A DNA stretch of 64,000 nucleotides from contig CAVSJO010000001.1 in the NCBI GenBank assembly GCA_963728445.1, forward strand, positions 248,001 through 312,000, given 5' to 3'. The position numbers and the translations under genes are program-made. How positions within the stretch are numbered: the first letter of the stretch is position 1; each line of letters opens with the position of its first letter. The DNA is from CAVSJO01 sp963728445 (GTDB lineage Bacteria; Gemmatimonadota; Gemmatimonadetes; Longimicrobiales; RSA9). A model generated the notes under the pieces. That model did not search any database. It was not told the origin of the DNA and saw only the letters and a list, made by a program, of their open reading frames with translations. Below are positions 38,426 through 46,864 of the stretch, one piece after another.

Positions 38426-40372
38426 TCAGCTCTTCTCCTCGTCGACGATCTCGTAGTCGGCTTCCACCACGTCCTCCTCCGGGGCCGCCGATTCTGCGCC
38501 GGCCTGCGCGCCGGGCTCACCCGCGCCGGCCGCGGCGGCTTCCGCCTCCGCCTGACCCGACGCCTGCTGCGCCTGGTAGATCTGCTGGCCGGCCGCGCTG
38601 AAGGCCTGCATCAGCTCGTCCCGCGCCGCGCTCATCTCCCCGGCGTCGTCCTGCTTCAGGGCCTTCTTCGCACGCTCCAGTGCGGCGTCCAGACGGCTCT
38701 TCGCGTCCGGCGCCAGCTGGTCGCCCCACTCGCCGCTGTCCTTTTCGACCTGGTAGACCAGGGAATCGAGCTGGTTGCGCGTCTCGATCTTCTCGCGGCG
38801 CTCCTTGTCCTCGTTCGCGTGCGACTCGGCGTCCTTCACCATCTTGTCGATCTCGTTCTCCGACAGACCGCTCGAAGCCTCGATCCGGATCTTCTGCTCC
38901 TTGCCCGTCGCACGGTCCTTCGCGCTGACGTGGAGGATGCCGTTCGCGTCGATGTCGAACGTGACCTCGATTTGAGGCATGCCCCGGGGCGCCGGCGGGA
39001 TCCCCGTGAGCTGGAAGCGGCCGATCGTCTTGTTGTCGATCGCCATGGGCCGCTCGCCCTGCAGCACGTGAATCTCCACCGTCGTCTGGCTGTCCTCCGC
39101 CGTGGAGAACACCTCCGACTTCTTGGTCGGGATCGTCGTGTTACGGGGGATCAGCGCCGTCATCACGCCACCCAGCGTCTCGATGCCGAGCGACAGCGGC
39201 GTCACGTCCAGCAGCAGCACGTCCTTCACGTCGCCCGCCAGCACGCCGCCCTGGATGGCAGCGCCGATCGCCACGACCTCGTCCGGGTTCACGCCCTTGT
39301 GCGGATCCTTCCCGAAGAAGTCCTTCACGACCTGCTGCACCTTCGGCATGCGCGTCGATCCGCCCACGAGGATGACCTCGTCCACCTCCGACGGCTTCAG
39401 ACCCGCGTCCTTCAGCGCCTGCTCCATCGGCGGAATGGTCCGCTGCACCAGATCGTCCACGAGCTGCTCGAACTTCGCCCGCGTCAGCGTCAGGTTCAGG
39501 TGCTTCGGACCCTCCTGCGTCGCCGTGATGAACGGCAGGTTGATGTCCGTCTGGGCCGTCGAAGACAGCTCCATCTTCGCCTTCTCCGCCGCCTCCTTCA
39601 GCCGCTGGAGCGCCATCGGGTCCTTCGAGAGGTCGATGCCCTGGTCCTTCTTGAACTCCTCCACCAGCCAGTCGATGACCCGCTGGTCGAAGTCGTCACC
39701 GCCCAGGTGCGTGTCCCCGTTCGTCGCCTTCACCTCGAAGACACCCTCGCCCAGCTCCAGCACCGAGATGTCGTACGTGCCGCCGCCCAGATCGTAGACG
39801 GCGATCACCTCGTCCTTCTTCTTGTCCAGTCCGTACGCCAGCGCAGCCGCCGTCGGCTCGTTGATGATCCGCAGCACCTCCAACCCCGCGATCTTGCCTG
39901 CGTCCTTCGTCGCCTGACGCTGCGAATCGTTGAAGTAGGCGGGCACCGTGATCACCGCCTGCTTCACCTCCTGACCCAGATAGTCCTCCGCCGTGCGCTT
40001 CATCTTCTGGAGGATCATCGCCGAGATCTCCGGAGGCGTGAACGTCTTGTCGGCGTTCGGGATGTGGACCTCCACCCGCCCCTGCGCGTCCGTCCGCACG
40101 TCGTACGGCACCCGGCTCTTCTCAGCCTCCACCTCCGAGCCCTTCCGACCCATGAAGCGCTTGATGGAGGAGACCGTGTTCTGCGGGTTCGTGATCGCCT
40201 GGCGACGCGCCACCTGCCCCACCGGCCGCTCCCCGTCCTTCGTGAACCCCACCACCGACGGCGTCGTGCGGCCGCCCTCGGCGTTCGGGATCACGACCGG
40301 GTCGCCGCCTTCCATCACCGCCACGACCGAGTTCGTCGTGCCGAGGTCGATTCCGATCACTTTGCTCGCCAT
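38426..40372 (-). CDS. dnaK: Chaperone protein DnaK (Hsp70)
   Basis: 648 residues from ATG 40372, behind AAGGAGCG. The ATPase domain (1-~385) starts with KVIGIDLGTTNSVVAVMEGG and contains VPAYFNDSQRQATKDAGKIAG (read as VPAYFNDSQRQAT), IINEPTAAALAYG, YDLGGGTYDISVLE and VGGSTRMPKVQ. The linker and substrate-binding domain include VLLLDVTPLSLGIETLGGV. The tail is rich in Ala, Gly and Glu, ending DEEKS. grpE and dnaJ are not adjacent. No CIRCE element is visible upstream; a sigma-54-like motif lies 149 nt before the ATG. Confidence 0.98.
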   Translation of the reverse strand: MASKVIGIDLGTTNSVVAVMEGGDPVVIPNAEGGRTTPSVVGFTKDGERPVGQVARRQAITNPQNTVSSIKRFMGRKGSEVEAEKSRVPYDVRTDAQGRVEVHIPNADKTFTPPEISAMILQKMKRTAEDYLGQEVKQAVITVPAYFNDSQRQATKDAGKIAGLEVLRIINEPTAAALAYGLDKKKDEVIAVYDLGGGTYDISVLELGEGVFEVKATNGDTHLGGDDFDQRVIDWLVEEFKKDQGIDLSKDPMALQRLKEAAEKAKMELSSTAQTDINLPFITATQEGPKHLNLTLTRAKFEQLVDDLVQRTIPPMEQALKDAGLKPSEVDEVILVGGSTRMPKVQQVVKDFFGKDPHKGVNPDEVVAIGAAIQGGVLAGDVKDVLLLDVTPLSLGIETLGGVMTALIPRNTTIPTKKSEVFSTAEDSQTTVEIHVLQGERPMAIDNKTIGRFQLTGIPPAPRGMPQIEVTFDIDANGILHVSAKDRATGKEQKIRIEASSGLSENEIDKMVKDAESHANEDKERREKIETRNQLDSLVYQVEKDSGEWGDQLAPDAKSRLDAALERAKKALKQDDAGEMSAARDELMQAFSAAGQQIYQAQQASGQAEAEAAAAGAGEPGAQAGAESAAPEEDVVEADYEIVDEEKS

Positions 40373-40520
40373 TTACGCTCCTTCTCGTTTTCTCATCGGG
40401 TTCATCGCCGCCTCCAGCCGCCCCCGGCGGAGTCCGCCGGACCGCTCCGCAGCGGTCGTGCGTCGAGGCCGCAGCGGTCCTGCTTCCGCGCCGCGGCGGG
40501 CGTGCGTCGGCGGCTCGAAG

Positions 40521-40536
40521 TGCAACGCGTATGCCA
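40521..40536 (-). promoter_or_regulatory. Sigma-54-like promoter motif upstream of dnaK
   Basis: Minus strand TGGCATACGCGTTGCA matches TGGCACR-N4-TTGCW with one change (T for C) and the exact GG-N10-GC spacing. It lies 149 nt upstream of dnaK. Chance occurrence in 64 kb is possible, and dnaK is not a usual sigma-54 gene. Confidence 0.35.
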
Positions 40537-40627
40537 CGGAAAGCCCCGAATTTCGCGCCATTCCGGCACCCTTCAGCCGCGCCCACTGCCGGTCTGGCAG
40601 GCGCCCGGGCGCGGGCGCGATGCACGT

Positions 40628-40657
40628 TTGACAGCGCGCACGGCCGCGCCCTATTCT
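40628..40657 (+). promoter_or_regulatory. Sigma-70-type promoter for the rhomboid gene
   Basis: -35 TTGACA (perfect) at 40628-40633, 18-bp spacer, -10 TATTCT at 40652-40657. Predicted start ~40664, about 21 nt before the GTG at 40685. Confidence 0.6.
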
Positions 40658-40684
40658 GCGCGCTCTCTGCCCCCGGGAGACGAC

Positions 40685-41446
40685 GTGTTCCCGCTCCGAG
40701 ACGAAAACCCCACCGAGCTGGTCCCGTACGTCACGGTCTTCGTGATCGTGGTGAACGTGGTCGTCTGGCTCTACCTGCAGGGGGCCGGCTTCGACCCACT
40801 TCGGCTGCAGCAGTCGGTGTGCGCGTTCGGTTTGATCCCGGCGGAGATCACGGGCCGCGCCGCGGCGGGAGGCTCGGGTCTCGGCGGGGGGGCGGGTGCG
40901 CTGGCGTGTCGGCCGGGCGGTCTGACGTGGAGCGCGGCCGTGACGAGCATGTTCCTGCATGGGAGCTGGCTGCATCTTCTCGGGAACATGTGGTTTCTCT
41001 GGCTGTTCGGGAACAACATCGAAGACTCGATGGGGCACGTCCGATTCGTGGTGTTCTACCTGCTCGCCGGGCTGGTCGCCGCGGGGGCGCAGGTGCTCGC
41101 GAATCCGGCCTCGAGCGTGCCGACCATCGGAGCGTCGGGGGCGATCAGCGGGGTCATGGGCGCCTACCTGATGCTGTACCCGAAAGTGCGCATCCAGACG
41201 CTGTTCATCTTCGTGTTCATCGTCCGGGTGCTGTCGGTGCCCGCCTGGTTCATCCTGCTGGAGTGGTTCGCGCTGCAGCTGCTGGAGGGATCGGCGGCGC
41301 CGCAGATGGGCGGGGGTGTCGCGTACTGGGCGCACGTGGGCGGGTTCGTGTCGGGGCTGCTGCTGATCTACCCGTTCCGGAGCCGGAGACTCGTGCAGGC
41401 GAAGCGCAGCGGCGTATCCGGCCGGCTGCCGTCCGGATGGACGTAG
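40685..41446 (+). CDS. Rhomboid-family intramembrane serine protease
   Basis: 253 residues from GTG 40685, with GGGAGA upstream. About six membrane helices. Signatures are the WLHLLGNMWFLWLFGNNIED loop 1/helix 2 region (Asn101), GASGAISGVMGAY with catalytic Ser151 and WAHVGGFVSGLLL with catalytic His217. A Gly/Ala-rich insert (~55-78) in the first loop is longer than in GlpG. Substrates unknown. The next gene starts 38 bp downstream. Confidence 0.93.
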   Translation: MFPLRDENPTELVPYVTVFVIVVNVVVWLYLQGAGFDPLRLQQSVCAFGLIPAEITGRAAAGGSGLGGGAGALACRPGGLTWSAAVTSMFLHGSWLHLLGNMWFLWLFGNNIEDSMGHVRFVVFYLLAGLVAAGAQVLANPASSVPTIGASGAISGVMGAYLMLYPKVRIQTLFIFVFIVRVLSVPAWFILLEWFALQLLEGSAAPQMGGGVAYWAHVGGFVSGLLLIYPFRSRRLVQAKRSGVSGRLPSGWT

Positions 41447-41484
41447 TCGGGCCATCGAAGACGATTGCGAAAGACGGAATCACG

Positions 41485-43140
41485 ATGACGATGCTGGCGC
41501 GGTGGACACGGGCCTTCACGCTGGCGGGGACGGTCGTCCTGCTGGCGGGAACTCCCTGGAGCGTGGCTGGGCAGTCCGCGAACCGGCCGGGGACTCCGCC
41601 GGCCGCGCCGACGGGGCAGGCGCCCGCGGCGGATACGGGGCAGGCGATGACCGCCCCCGCCACCGTGGGCGGAAACGAGCAGCGCGTCGAGCGGGGCACG
41701 GCGGCCGCCGTGAACGCGGCGCAGACGGTGGACAGCACGCCGCACCAGAGCGCCGCGGAGGCCGTGCGTCAGGCGCGGGAGAACGTCGACACGGCGTGGT
41801 GGGAGCGACTGGTCTCGCTGCTGGGCATGTTCGTGCTCCTCTTCTCGGCCTGGCTCATGAGCGCGAACCGACGGGTGGTGCCGTGGCGGGTGATCGGCTG
41901 GGGCCTCGCGCTGCAGTTCCTGTTCGCGGTCTTCATCCTGCGCACCCCGCTGGGGGCGGCGATCTTCCAGGGCGCGAACGACGTCATCGTGGCGCTTCTG
42001 GGGTTTACCGTGGAAGGCGCGAGGTTCCTGTTCGGCAACCTGGTCTGGAACAACGTGCCCGTGGGACCGGGGACGCCGGGAACGAACGGACCCGTGGGCA
42101 CGGTGACGGCCGTGGCGAACGCCGGCGCCTCGTTCGCGTTCAACGTCCTTCCGACCATCATCTTCTTCTCGTCGCTGATGACGGTGCTCTACCATCTGGG
42201 CGTTATGCAGAGGGCGGTGAAGGGGATGGCCTGGGTCATGATGCGGACGATGCGGACGTCCGGGGCCGAGACGCTCTCCACGGCGGGGAACATTTTCCTC
42301 GGCCAGACCGAGGCGCCGCTGCTGATCAAGCCGTTCGTCAACACGATGACCAACTCGGAGCTGCACGCGGTCATGACCGGCGGGTTCGCGACGGTCGCGG
42401 GCGGCGTGATGGCCGCGTACGTCGGGATGCTTGTCGGCGTCTTTCCAACGATCGCCGGTCACCTGATGGCGGCCAGCGTGATCTCGGCGCCGGCCGGCCT
42501 CGTCGTCGCCAAGATCATGTACCCCGAAACGGAAGAGCCGCCCACGGCCAACACGCTGGCCATCGACGTGCCGAAGACGGACGCGAACGTGATCGACGCG
42601 GCCGCGAGGGGCGCTGGAGAGGGGCTGATGCTGGCGCTGAACGTGGGCGCCATGCTCCTGGCGTTCATCGGCCTCATTGCGCTGATCAACGCCCTGCTCG
42701 GCGTCGTCGCCGGCTGGGTCGGGCTGACGGGGCTGCTGCAGTCTTGGGGGGCGCTGCCGACCGGCTCCCCCCTCACGCTGCAGGTGCTTTTCGGGTGGGT
42801 GCTCTCCCCCCTGGCGTGGGTCATGGGCGTGCCGTGGAAGGACGCCGTGGACGTGGGCGCGCTGATTGGCATCAAGACCACGGTGAACGAGTTCGTGGCG
42901 TACCTCCAGCTCGGCAACGAGCTGACGAGCGGCGTCGCCCTCTCCCCCCGGTCCGTGATCATCGCGACGTACGCTCTGTGCGGCTTCGCGAACTTCAGCT
43001 CCATCGCCATCCAGATCGGCGGCATCGGCGGCCTGGCTCCCGACCGGCGAAGCGATCTGGCGCGCATGGGGCTGCGGGCCATGATCGCCGGCTCCATCGC
43101 GTCCTTCCTGACGGCCACGGTGGCGGGGATGATCATCTGA
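41485..43140 (+). CDS. nupC: Concentrative nucleoside transporter (NupC/CNT) with N-terminal extension
   Basis: 551 residues from ATG 41485. The CNT core (~105-551) has NLVWNNVP, then FAFNVLPTIIFFSSLMTVLYHLGVM, the family motif GQTEAPLLIKPFV and VNEFVAYLQLG (substrate/cation site), CGFANFSSIAIQIGGIGGLAP. It imports nucleosides with H+ or Na+. Unusually, residues 1-100 are a signal-peptide-like helix followed by a Gln/Pro/Ala-rich linker and an amphipathic segment, absent from E. coli NupC. Overlap with the PNP gene (TGATG) links uptake to phosphorolysis. Confidence 0.9.
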   Translation: MTMLARWTRAFTLAGTVVLLAGTPWSVAGQSANRPGTPPAAPTGQAPAADTGQAMTAPATVGGNEQRVERGTAAAVNAAQTVDSTPHQSAAEAVRQARENVDTAWWERLVSLLGMFVLLFSAWLMSANRRVVPWRVIGWGLALQFLFAVFILRTPLGAAIFQGANDVIVALLGFTVEGARFLFGNLVWNNVPVGPGTPGTNGPVGTVTAVANAGASFAFNVLPTIIFFSSLMTVLYHLGVMQRAVKGMAWVMMRTMRTSGAETLSTAGNIFLGQTEAPLLIKPFVNTMTNSELHAVMTGGFATVAGGVMAAYVGMLVGVFPTIAGHLMAASVISAPAGLVVAKIMYPETEEPPTANTLAIDVPKTDANVIDAAARGAGEGLMLALNVGAMLLAFIGLIALINALLGVVAGWVGLTGLLQSWGALPTGSPLTLQVLFGWVLSPLAWVMGVPWKDAVDVGALIGIKTTVNEFVAYLQLGNELTSGVALSPRSVIIATYALCGFANFSSIAIQIGGIGGLAPDRRSDLARMGLRAMIAGSIASFLTATVAGMII

Positions 43141-44006
43141 TGGAGCCGGCGATGGAGGAGTACGGGAGGGCCGCCGCGGAACGGGCCGCCGCGGGGCTGC
43201 GGGAGCGCATCGGCGTCGAGCCGCGGGTGATGTTGATCCTGGGCTCGGGCCTGGGGGAGCTGGCCGACGCGATCGAGGGGGGAGCGCGGATCCCCTTCGG
43301 CGAGATCCCGGGCTTTCCCCCCGCCCGGGTGGCCGGGCACCGGGGGCAGCTCGTCGGGGGCCGGCTGGAAGGGGTGCCCGTGGTGGCCATGCAGGGTCGC
43401 TTCCACCTGTACGAGGGCCACTCCGCGGCCGTGGCCGCCTTCCCCGTCCGGGTCATGGCCGCGCTCGGCGCCCGCACGCTGCTCGTGACGAACGCGGCGG
43501 GCGGCCTGAACCGGACGTTCGAGGCGGGCGACCTGATGCTCATCGAAGACCACGTGAACCTCACGGGCCGCAATCCCCTGCTCGGTCCCGTCGTCGAGGG
43601 CGACCTGCGCTTTCCCGACATGTCCTCTCCGTACGACCCGGCGCTGCAGGCGCTGGCCGAGCGCATCGCCCTCGAGCGCCGCCTGCGGATTCGCAGGGGC
43701 GTTTACGTCGCGCTGCTCGGGCCGAGCTACGAGACGGCGGCCGAGGTGCGCATGCTCCAGCGCATGGGAGGCGACGCCGTCGGGATGAGCACCGTGCCCG
43801 AAGTGATCGTCGCCCGGGCGTCCGGCATCCGGGTCCTCGGCATCTCCCTCGTCACGAACCCCGCCGCGGGGATCACCGGGGAGCCGTTGAGCCACGAGGA
43901 CGTGGTGGAGGCCGGGAGTCGAGCCGCGAAGGACTTCGGCGGACTCGTGCGTGCGCTGCTTCGGGAGCCCGAGCTGTCCGGATCGCAGGGCGGCGCCGGG
44001 GCTTGA
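43140..44006 (+). CDS. Purine nucleoside phosphorylase (trimeric PNP-I type)
   Basis: 288 residues from ATG 43140, overlapping the transporter stop. It splits purine nucleosides with phosphate. Motifs: LILGSGLGELAD (phosphate Ser), VAGHRGQLVGG, MQGRFHLYEGHS, TNAAGGLNRTFEAGDLMLIEDHVNLTGRNPL (read in parts) and GVYVALLGPSYETAAEVRMLQRMGGDAVGMSTVPEVIVA (in parts). Asn versus Asp at the base-contact position appears as VTNPAAG, consistent with 6-oxopurine preference. Paired with nupC for nucleoside salvage. Confidence 0.93.
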   Translation: MEPAMEEYGRAAAERAAAGLRERIGVEPRVMLILGSGLGELADAIEGGARIPFGEIPGFPPARVAGHRGQLVGGRLEGVPVVAMQGRFHLYEGHSAAVAAFPVRVMAALGARTLLVTNAAGGLNRTFEAGDLMLIEDHVNLTGRNPLLGPVVEGDLRFPDMSSPYDPALQALAERIALERRLRIRRGVYVALLGPSYETAAEVRMLQRMGGDAVGMSTVPEVIVARASGIRVLGISLVTNPAAGITGEPLSHEDVVEAGSRAAKDFGGLVRALLREPELSGSQGGAGA

Positions 44007-44082
44007 TCCCGCGCGGGGGCGCGCCGACATTTGGTGCGACCCCGACGATCACCGCAGCACGCTCACCCGAGAGGATCTCGCG

Positions 44083-45738
44083 ATGGTGCACCGCCGCACG
44101 TCCGCCCGCCTGGGCGGCTTCGTCCTGGCTTTCGGCCTCGCCCTCGTTCCCCTCGGCTGTGGAGGCGGCTCCGATGCGCCGGCCGGCGACGCCGGGTCCG
44201 CTTTCGGCGACGGCGCCAAGGCGGTGCGCGGCGGAACCCTCGTCGTCGTCGCCCCCTCCGATCTCGACACGCCGAATCCCCTCGTGACCGGTGACGTGTA
44301 TACGCAGGAGGTCGACCGCTACCTGCTCTACCTGCCTCTGGTCCGCTACACGGAAGACCTGGATTACGCGCCGGCACTCGCCCGGTCCTGGGACCTTGAG
44401 GGCGACTCCGCCGTCGTCTTCCACCTCCGGCACGACGTGCGCTGGCACGACGGGCAGCCCGTCACGGCCGCCGACGTGGCGTTCACGTTCCAGCGCATGA
44501 AGGACCCGGCCACCGCCTTTCCCGGCGTCGACAACTTCGCCGCCTGGCACGCGGTCAGTGCCGAGGACTCGTTCACGGTCCGTTTCTCCGTCGATCGGGA
44601 CGCCGACCCCCTCGCGGGCTGGCCGCTCAGCCCGATCGCGCCGCGGCATCTGCTGGATACCATCCCGCCCGAGCGGCTCCGGCAGGCGGAATTCAGCCGC
44701 CACCCCGTCGGGGACGGACCTTTCCGGTTCGTGTCCAGGATGCCGAACGACAACTGGATCTTCGAAGCGAATCCCGATTTCCCGGAGGAGCTGGGAGGCC
44801 GTCCGAACCTCGACCGGATCGTCTGGCGGGTCGTGCCCGACGGGACCGCGCAGCTGACCGAGCTGCGCACCGGAGCCGCGCAGCTCGTCCTCACCGTCCC
44901 GGGAGATCAGGTTGCCACGCTGCGGAACGAGGCGGGCATACGCGTCATCGAACGGCCGTCCCTCAAGTACTCGACCATCGTCTGGAACGAGCGGCGTGAG
45001 CCGTTCGCGGACCCCCACGTCCGGCGGGGCCTCACCATGGCCATCGACCGGCAGCGCATCCTCGACCTGCTCCGGGCCGGTGCGGGCACGCCCGCGGCCG
45101 GACCCGTGGCGCCGGGACTGTGGCAGGCCGACACGGGCCTCCAGCCGCTGCCTTTCGACACGGGGGCGGCCACGCGCGAGCTGGCGCAGGCGGGCTACGC
45201 GCGGGGCGCCGACGGCCGGCTCGTGTCACCCGACGGGAAGCCGCTGTCCTTCGAGCTGATGATCCCCGCCGGAAACGCGTTCAACGCCGACATGGCCGAG
45301 ATGATCCGGTCGGACCTCGAGGCGATCGGGGTGACGATGAAGGTCCGTCCCACCGACTGGGCAGCCATGATCCCGGCGATGACCTCGAAGGCCCGGAACT
45401 TCGACGCGGTACTGCTCGGGTGGGAGGCGGAGTTCCGGCCGAACCTGCGAGGGCTGTATCACAGCGCTTCCGTCGACGAACCGTACCAGATGGCGGGGTA
45501 CGCGAACCCGGCCTTCGACGCCGCTCTGGTGCGCGCCGAGAACGCGAACAGCAGGGCTGCGGCGCTGCCCGCCTGGCACGAGGCGGAGCGCATCCTCCGG
45601 GACGACCAGCCCTGGAGCTACCTGTACTACTATCCGGATCTGCTGGCGGCGTCGGACCGCCTGGAGGGAGTCGACATGGACGTGCGCGGGATCTTCAGGG
45701 GCGTGCAGGACTGGTGGCTCGCGGGGGCCGCGAAATGA
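44083..45738 (+). CDS. ABC transporter substrate-binding lipoprotein, peptide/nickel family (SBP_bac_5)
   Basis: 551 residues from ATG 44083, with GAGAGGA upstream. The signal peptide ends at LVPLGC, a slightly atypical lipobox, followed by GGGSD. The SBP_bac_5 fold shows VRGGTLVV, LARSWDLEGDSAVVFHLRHDVRWHDGQPVTAADVAFTF (in parts), DPHVRRGLTMAIDRQRIL and YLYYYPDLLAA. No permease or ATPase gene is nearby, so it is an orphan or works with a distant transporter. Ligand unknown; placement after nucleoside genes may be coincidental. Confidence 0.88.
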   Translation: MVHRRTSARLGGFVLAFGLALVPLGCGGGSDAPAGDAGSAFGDGAKAVRGGTLVVVAPSDLDTPNPLVTGDVYTQEVDRYLLYLPLVRYTEDLDYAPALARSWDLEGDSAVVFHLRHDVRWHDGQPVTAADVAFTFQRMKDPATAFPGVDNFAAWHAVSAEDSFTVRFSVDRDADPLAGWPLSPIAPRHLLDTIPPERLRQAEFSRHPVGDGPFRFVSRMPNDNWIFEANPDFPEELGGRPNLDRIVWRVVPDGTAQLTELRTGAAQLVLTVPGDQVATLRNEAGIRVIERPSLKYSTIVWNERREPFADPHVRRGLTMAIDRQRILDLLRAGAGTPAAGPVAPGLWQADTGLQPLPFDTGAATRELAQAGYARGADGRLVSPDGKPLSFELMIPAGNAFNADMAEMIRSDLEAIGVTMKVRPTDWAAMIPAMTSKARNFDAVLLGWEAEFRPNLRGLYHSASVDEPYQMAGYANPAFDAALVRAENANSRAAALPAWHEAERILRDDQPWSYLYYYPDLLAASDRLEGVDMDVRGIFRGVQDWWLAGAAK

Positions 45739-45920
45739 GCGCCCCGCCCCCCGTCGCCTTCCCCGGGTGGGTCGGGGTCCTGGTGGCCCTCGTGATCGGC
45801 GCCCTCATCCGCCTGATCCGCCTGCCCATTCCCGCCCCGCCGACGCTCTACGGGGCCCTCATGGTCCTGGGGATGACGGTGGGATACCTGGCGATGAACT
45901 GGCTGCTCGGGCGAGGCTGA
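45735..45920 (+). CDS. Small XapX-like (DUF1427) membrane protein
   Basis: 61 residues from ATG 45735 (ATGA overlap with the binding protein). Two hydrophobic segments (~10-30 and ~37-57) flank RLPIPAPPTLYGAL, matching the PAPP-containing XapX/DUF1427 domain. Function of the family is not established. Its occurrence three genes after PNP is of note because the domain takes its name from xanthosine-utilisation context. Confidence 0.7.
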   Translation: MSAPPPVAFPGWVGVLVALVIGALIRLIRLPIPAPPTLYGALMVLGMTVGYLAMNWLLGRG

Positions 45921-45961
45921 ATCCCCCAGCCAGGCTCGGCGCCGGGCATGCCCCGGACGCG

Positions 45962-46759
45962 CTACTCTCCGGCCGCGGGAACTGCGTGGTTCAGCGGACC
46001 GTGTCCGCGGCCCAGTCCCGGCGCGCTCGCGATGGCGCGGTGCACGTAGTCCAGGGCGTCCTCGACCGCGCGGGTGAGGGGTCGACCCCTGGCGAGGCCG
46101 GCGGTTGCTGCGGCGGACAGGGTGCACCCGGTCCCGTGGGTGCTCGACGTGCGGATCCGGTCCCTCTCCCACCGGTGCAGGGCGCTGCCGTCCCAAAGCA
46201 CGTCGACGACACGGTCGCCGCTCATGTGGCCGCCCTTCACCAGGGCCGCGCCGGCGCCCAGCTCCACGAGCCGTTTTGCGGCCGCCGCCATGTCCGCTTC
46301 GCTGGCGACGTCGCCTCCCGTCAGGATGCCGGCCTCGTCCAGGTTCGGCGTCACCAGCGCGCACAGGGGCAGCAGCTCCGACAGCACCGCCTCGACGGCG
46401 TCCTCGTCCAGGAGCCTGTCACCGCTCGTCGCGACCATCACGGGGTCGAGGACGAACGGGATCGGGGCCTCGGCCGCGAGCGCGGCGGCGACCGCCTCCA
46501 CGAGGTCCGCAGTGGCGAGCATGCCCGTCTTGCACGCCGCCGGCTCCAGATCGCGGACGACGGAGCGGATCTGCGCCCGAACCACGTCCACCGGGATCGG
46601 GTGAACGCCGGTCACGCCGAGCGTGTTCTGTACCGTCACCGCCGTCACAGCCGACGTCCCGAACACGCCGAACGCGTGGAAGGTCTTCAGGTCCGCCTGG
46701 ATCCCGGCGCCGCCGCCGCTGTCGCTGCCCGCGATCGTGAGCGCTACCGCCATCGGCAT
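45962..46759 (-). CDS. thiD: Hydroxymethylpyrimidine/phosphomethylpyrimidine kinase
   Basis: 265 residues from ATG 46759, chosen for GGAGGTGG at proper spacing; the frame extends further upstream without homology. It phosphorylates HMP and HMP-P in thiamine synthesis. Ribokinase-fold motifs: TIAGSDSGGGAGIQADLKTF, VLDPVMVATSGDRLL, TPNLDEAGIL and the anion hole STHGTGCTLSAAATAGLARG. No TPP riboswitch is visible upstream. thiO lies on the same strand at 51390. Confidence 0.95.
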   Translation of the reverse strand: MPMAVALTIAGSDSGGGAGIQADLKTFHAFGVFGTSAVTAVTVQNTLGVTGVHPIPVDVVRAQIRSVVRDLEPAACKTGMLATADLVEAVAAALAAEAPIPFVLDPVMVATSGDRLLDEDAVEAVLSELLPLCALVTPNLDEAGILTGGDVASEADMAAAAKRLVELGAGAALVKGGHMSGDRVVDVLWDGSALHRWERDRIRTSSTHGTGCTLSAAATAGLARGRPLTRAVEDALDYVHRAIASAPGLGRGHGPLNHAVPAAGE

Positions 46760-46797
46760 TCGGCCACCTCCCCGTTCCGCTCGGGTCTTCACCGCGT

Positions 46798-46833
46798 CCG
46801 CACGGCCGCCGTTGTGCGCCGCCGGCCGTGCGG
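46798..46833 (-). terminator. Hairpin between M48 protease gene and thiD
   Basis: A perfect 10-bp stem (CCGCACGGCC / GGCCGTGCGG) with a 16-nt loop, 31 nt after the M48 stop and 38 nt before thiD. No U-tract, so it may be an mRNA-processing or weak termination element. Confidence 0.45.
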
Positions 46834-46864
46834 GCAAGCTACGCGGTGCTGCACCGCCGCAGAA

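Larger units (their letters stand above)
40373..40684. other. Divergent intergenic region between dnaK and the rhomboid gene
   Basis: 312 bp with no convincing gene. It holds the dnaK ribosome binding site, a sigma-54-like motif for dnaK (40521-40536), a sigma-70-type promoter for the rhomboid gene (40628-40657), and repeated GGACCGCTGC/GGTCCGGCGG-type GC-rich words near 40440-40500 that may form stems in the dnaK leader. Confidence 0.7.

Noticed and set aside
40373..40684. CIRCE element for dnaK
   Set aside because: No TTAGCACTC-N9-GAGTGCTAA or close variant on either strand.
46760..46864. TPP riboswitch before thiD
   Set aside because: No thi-box CTGAGA or ACCTGATC core was seen; only a GC-rich hairpin without conserved bases.
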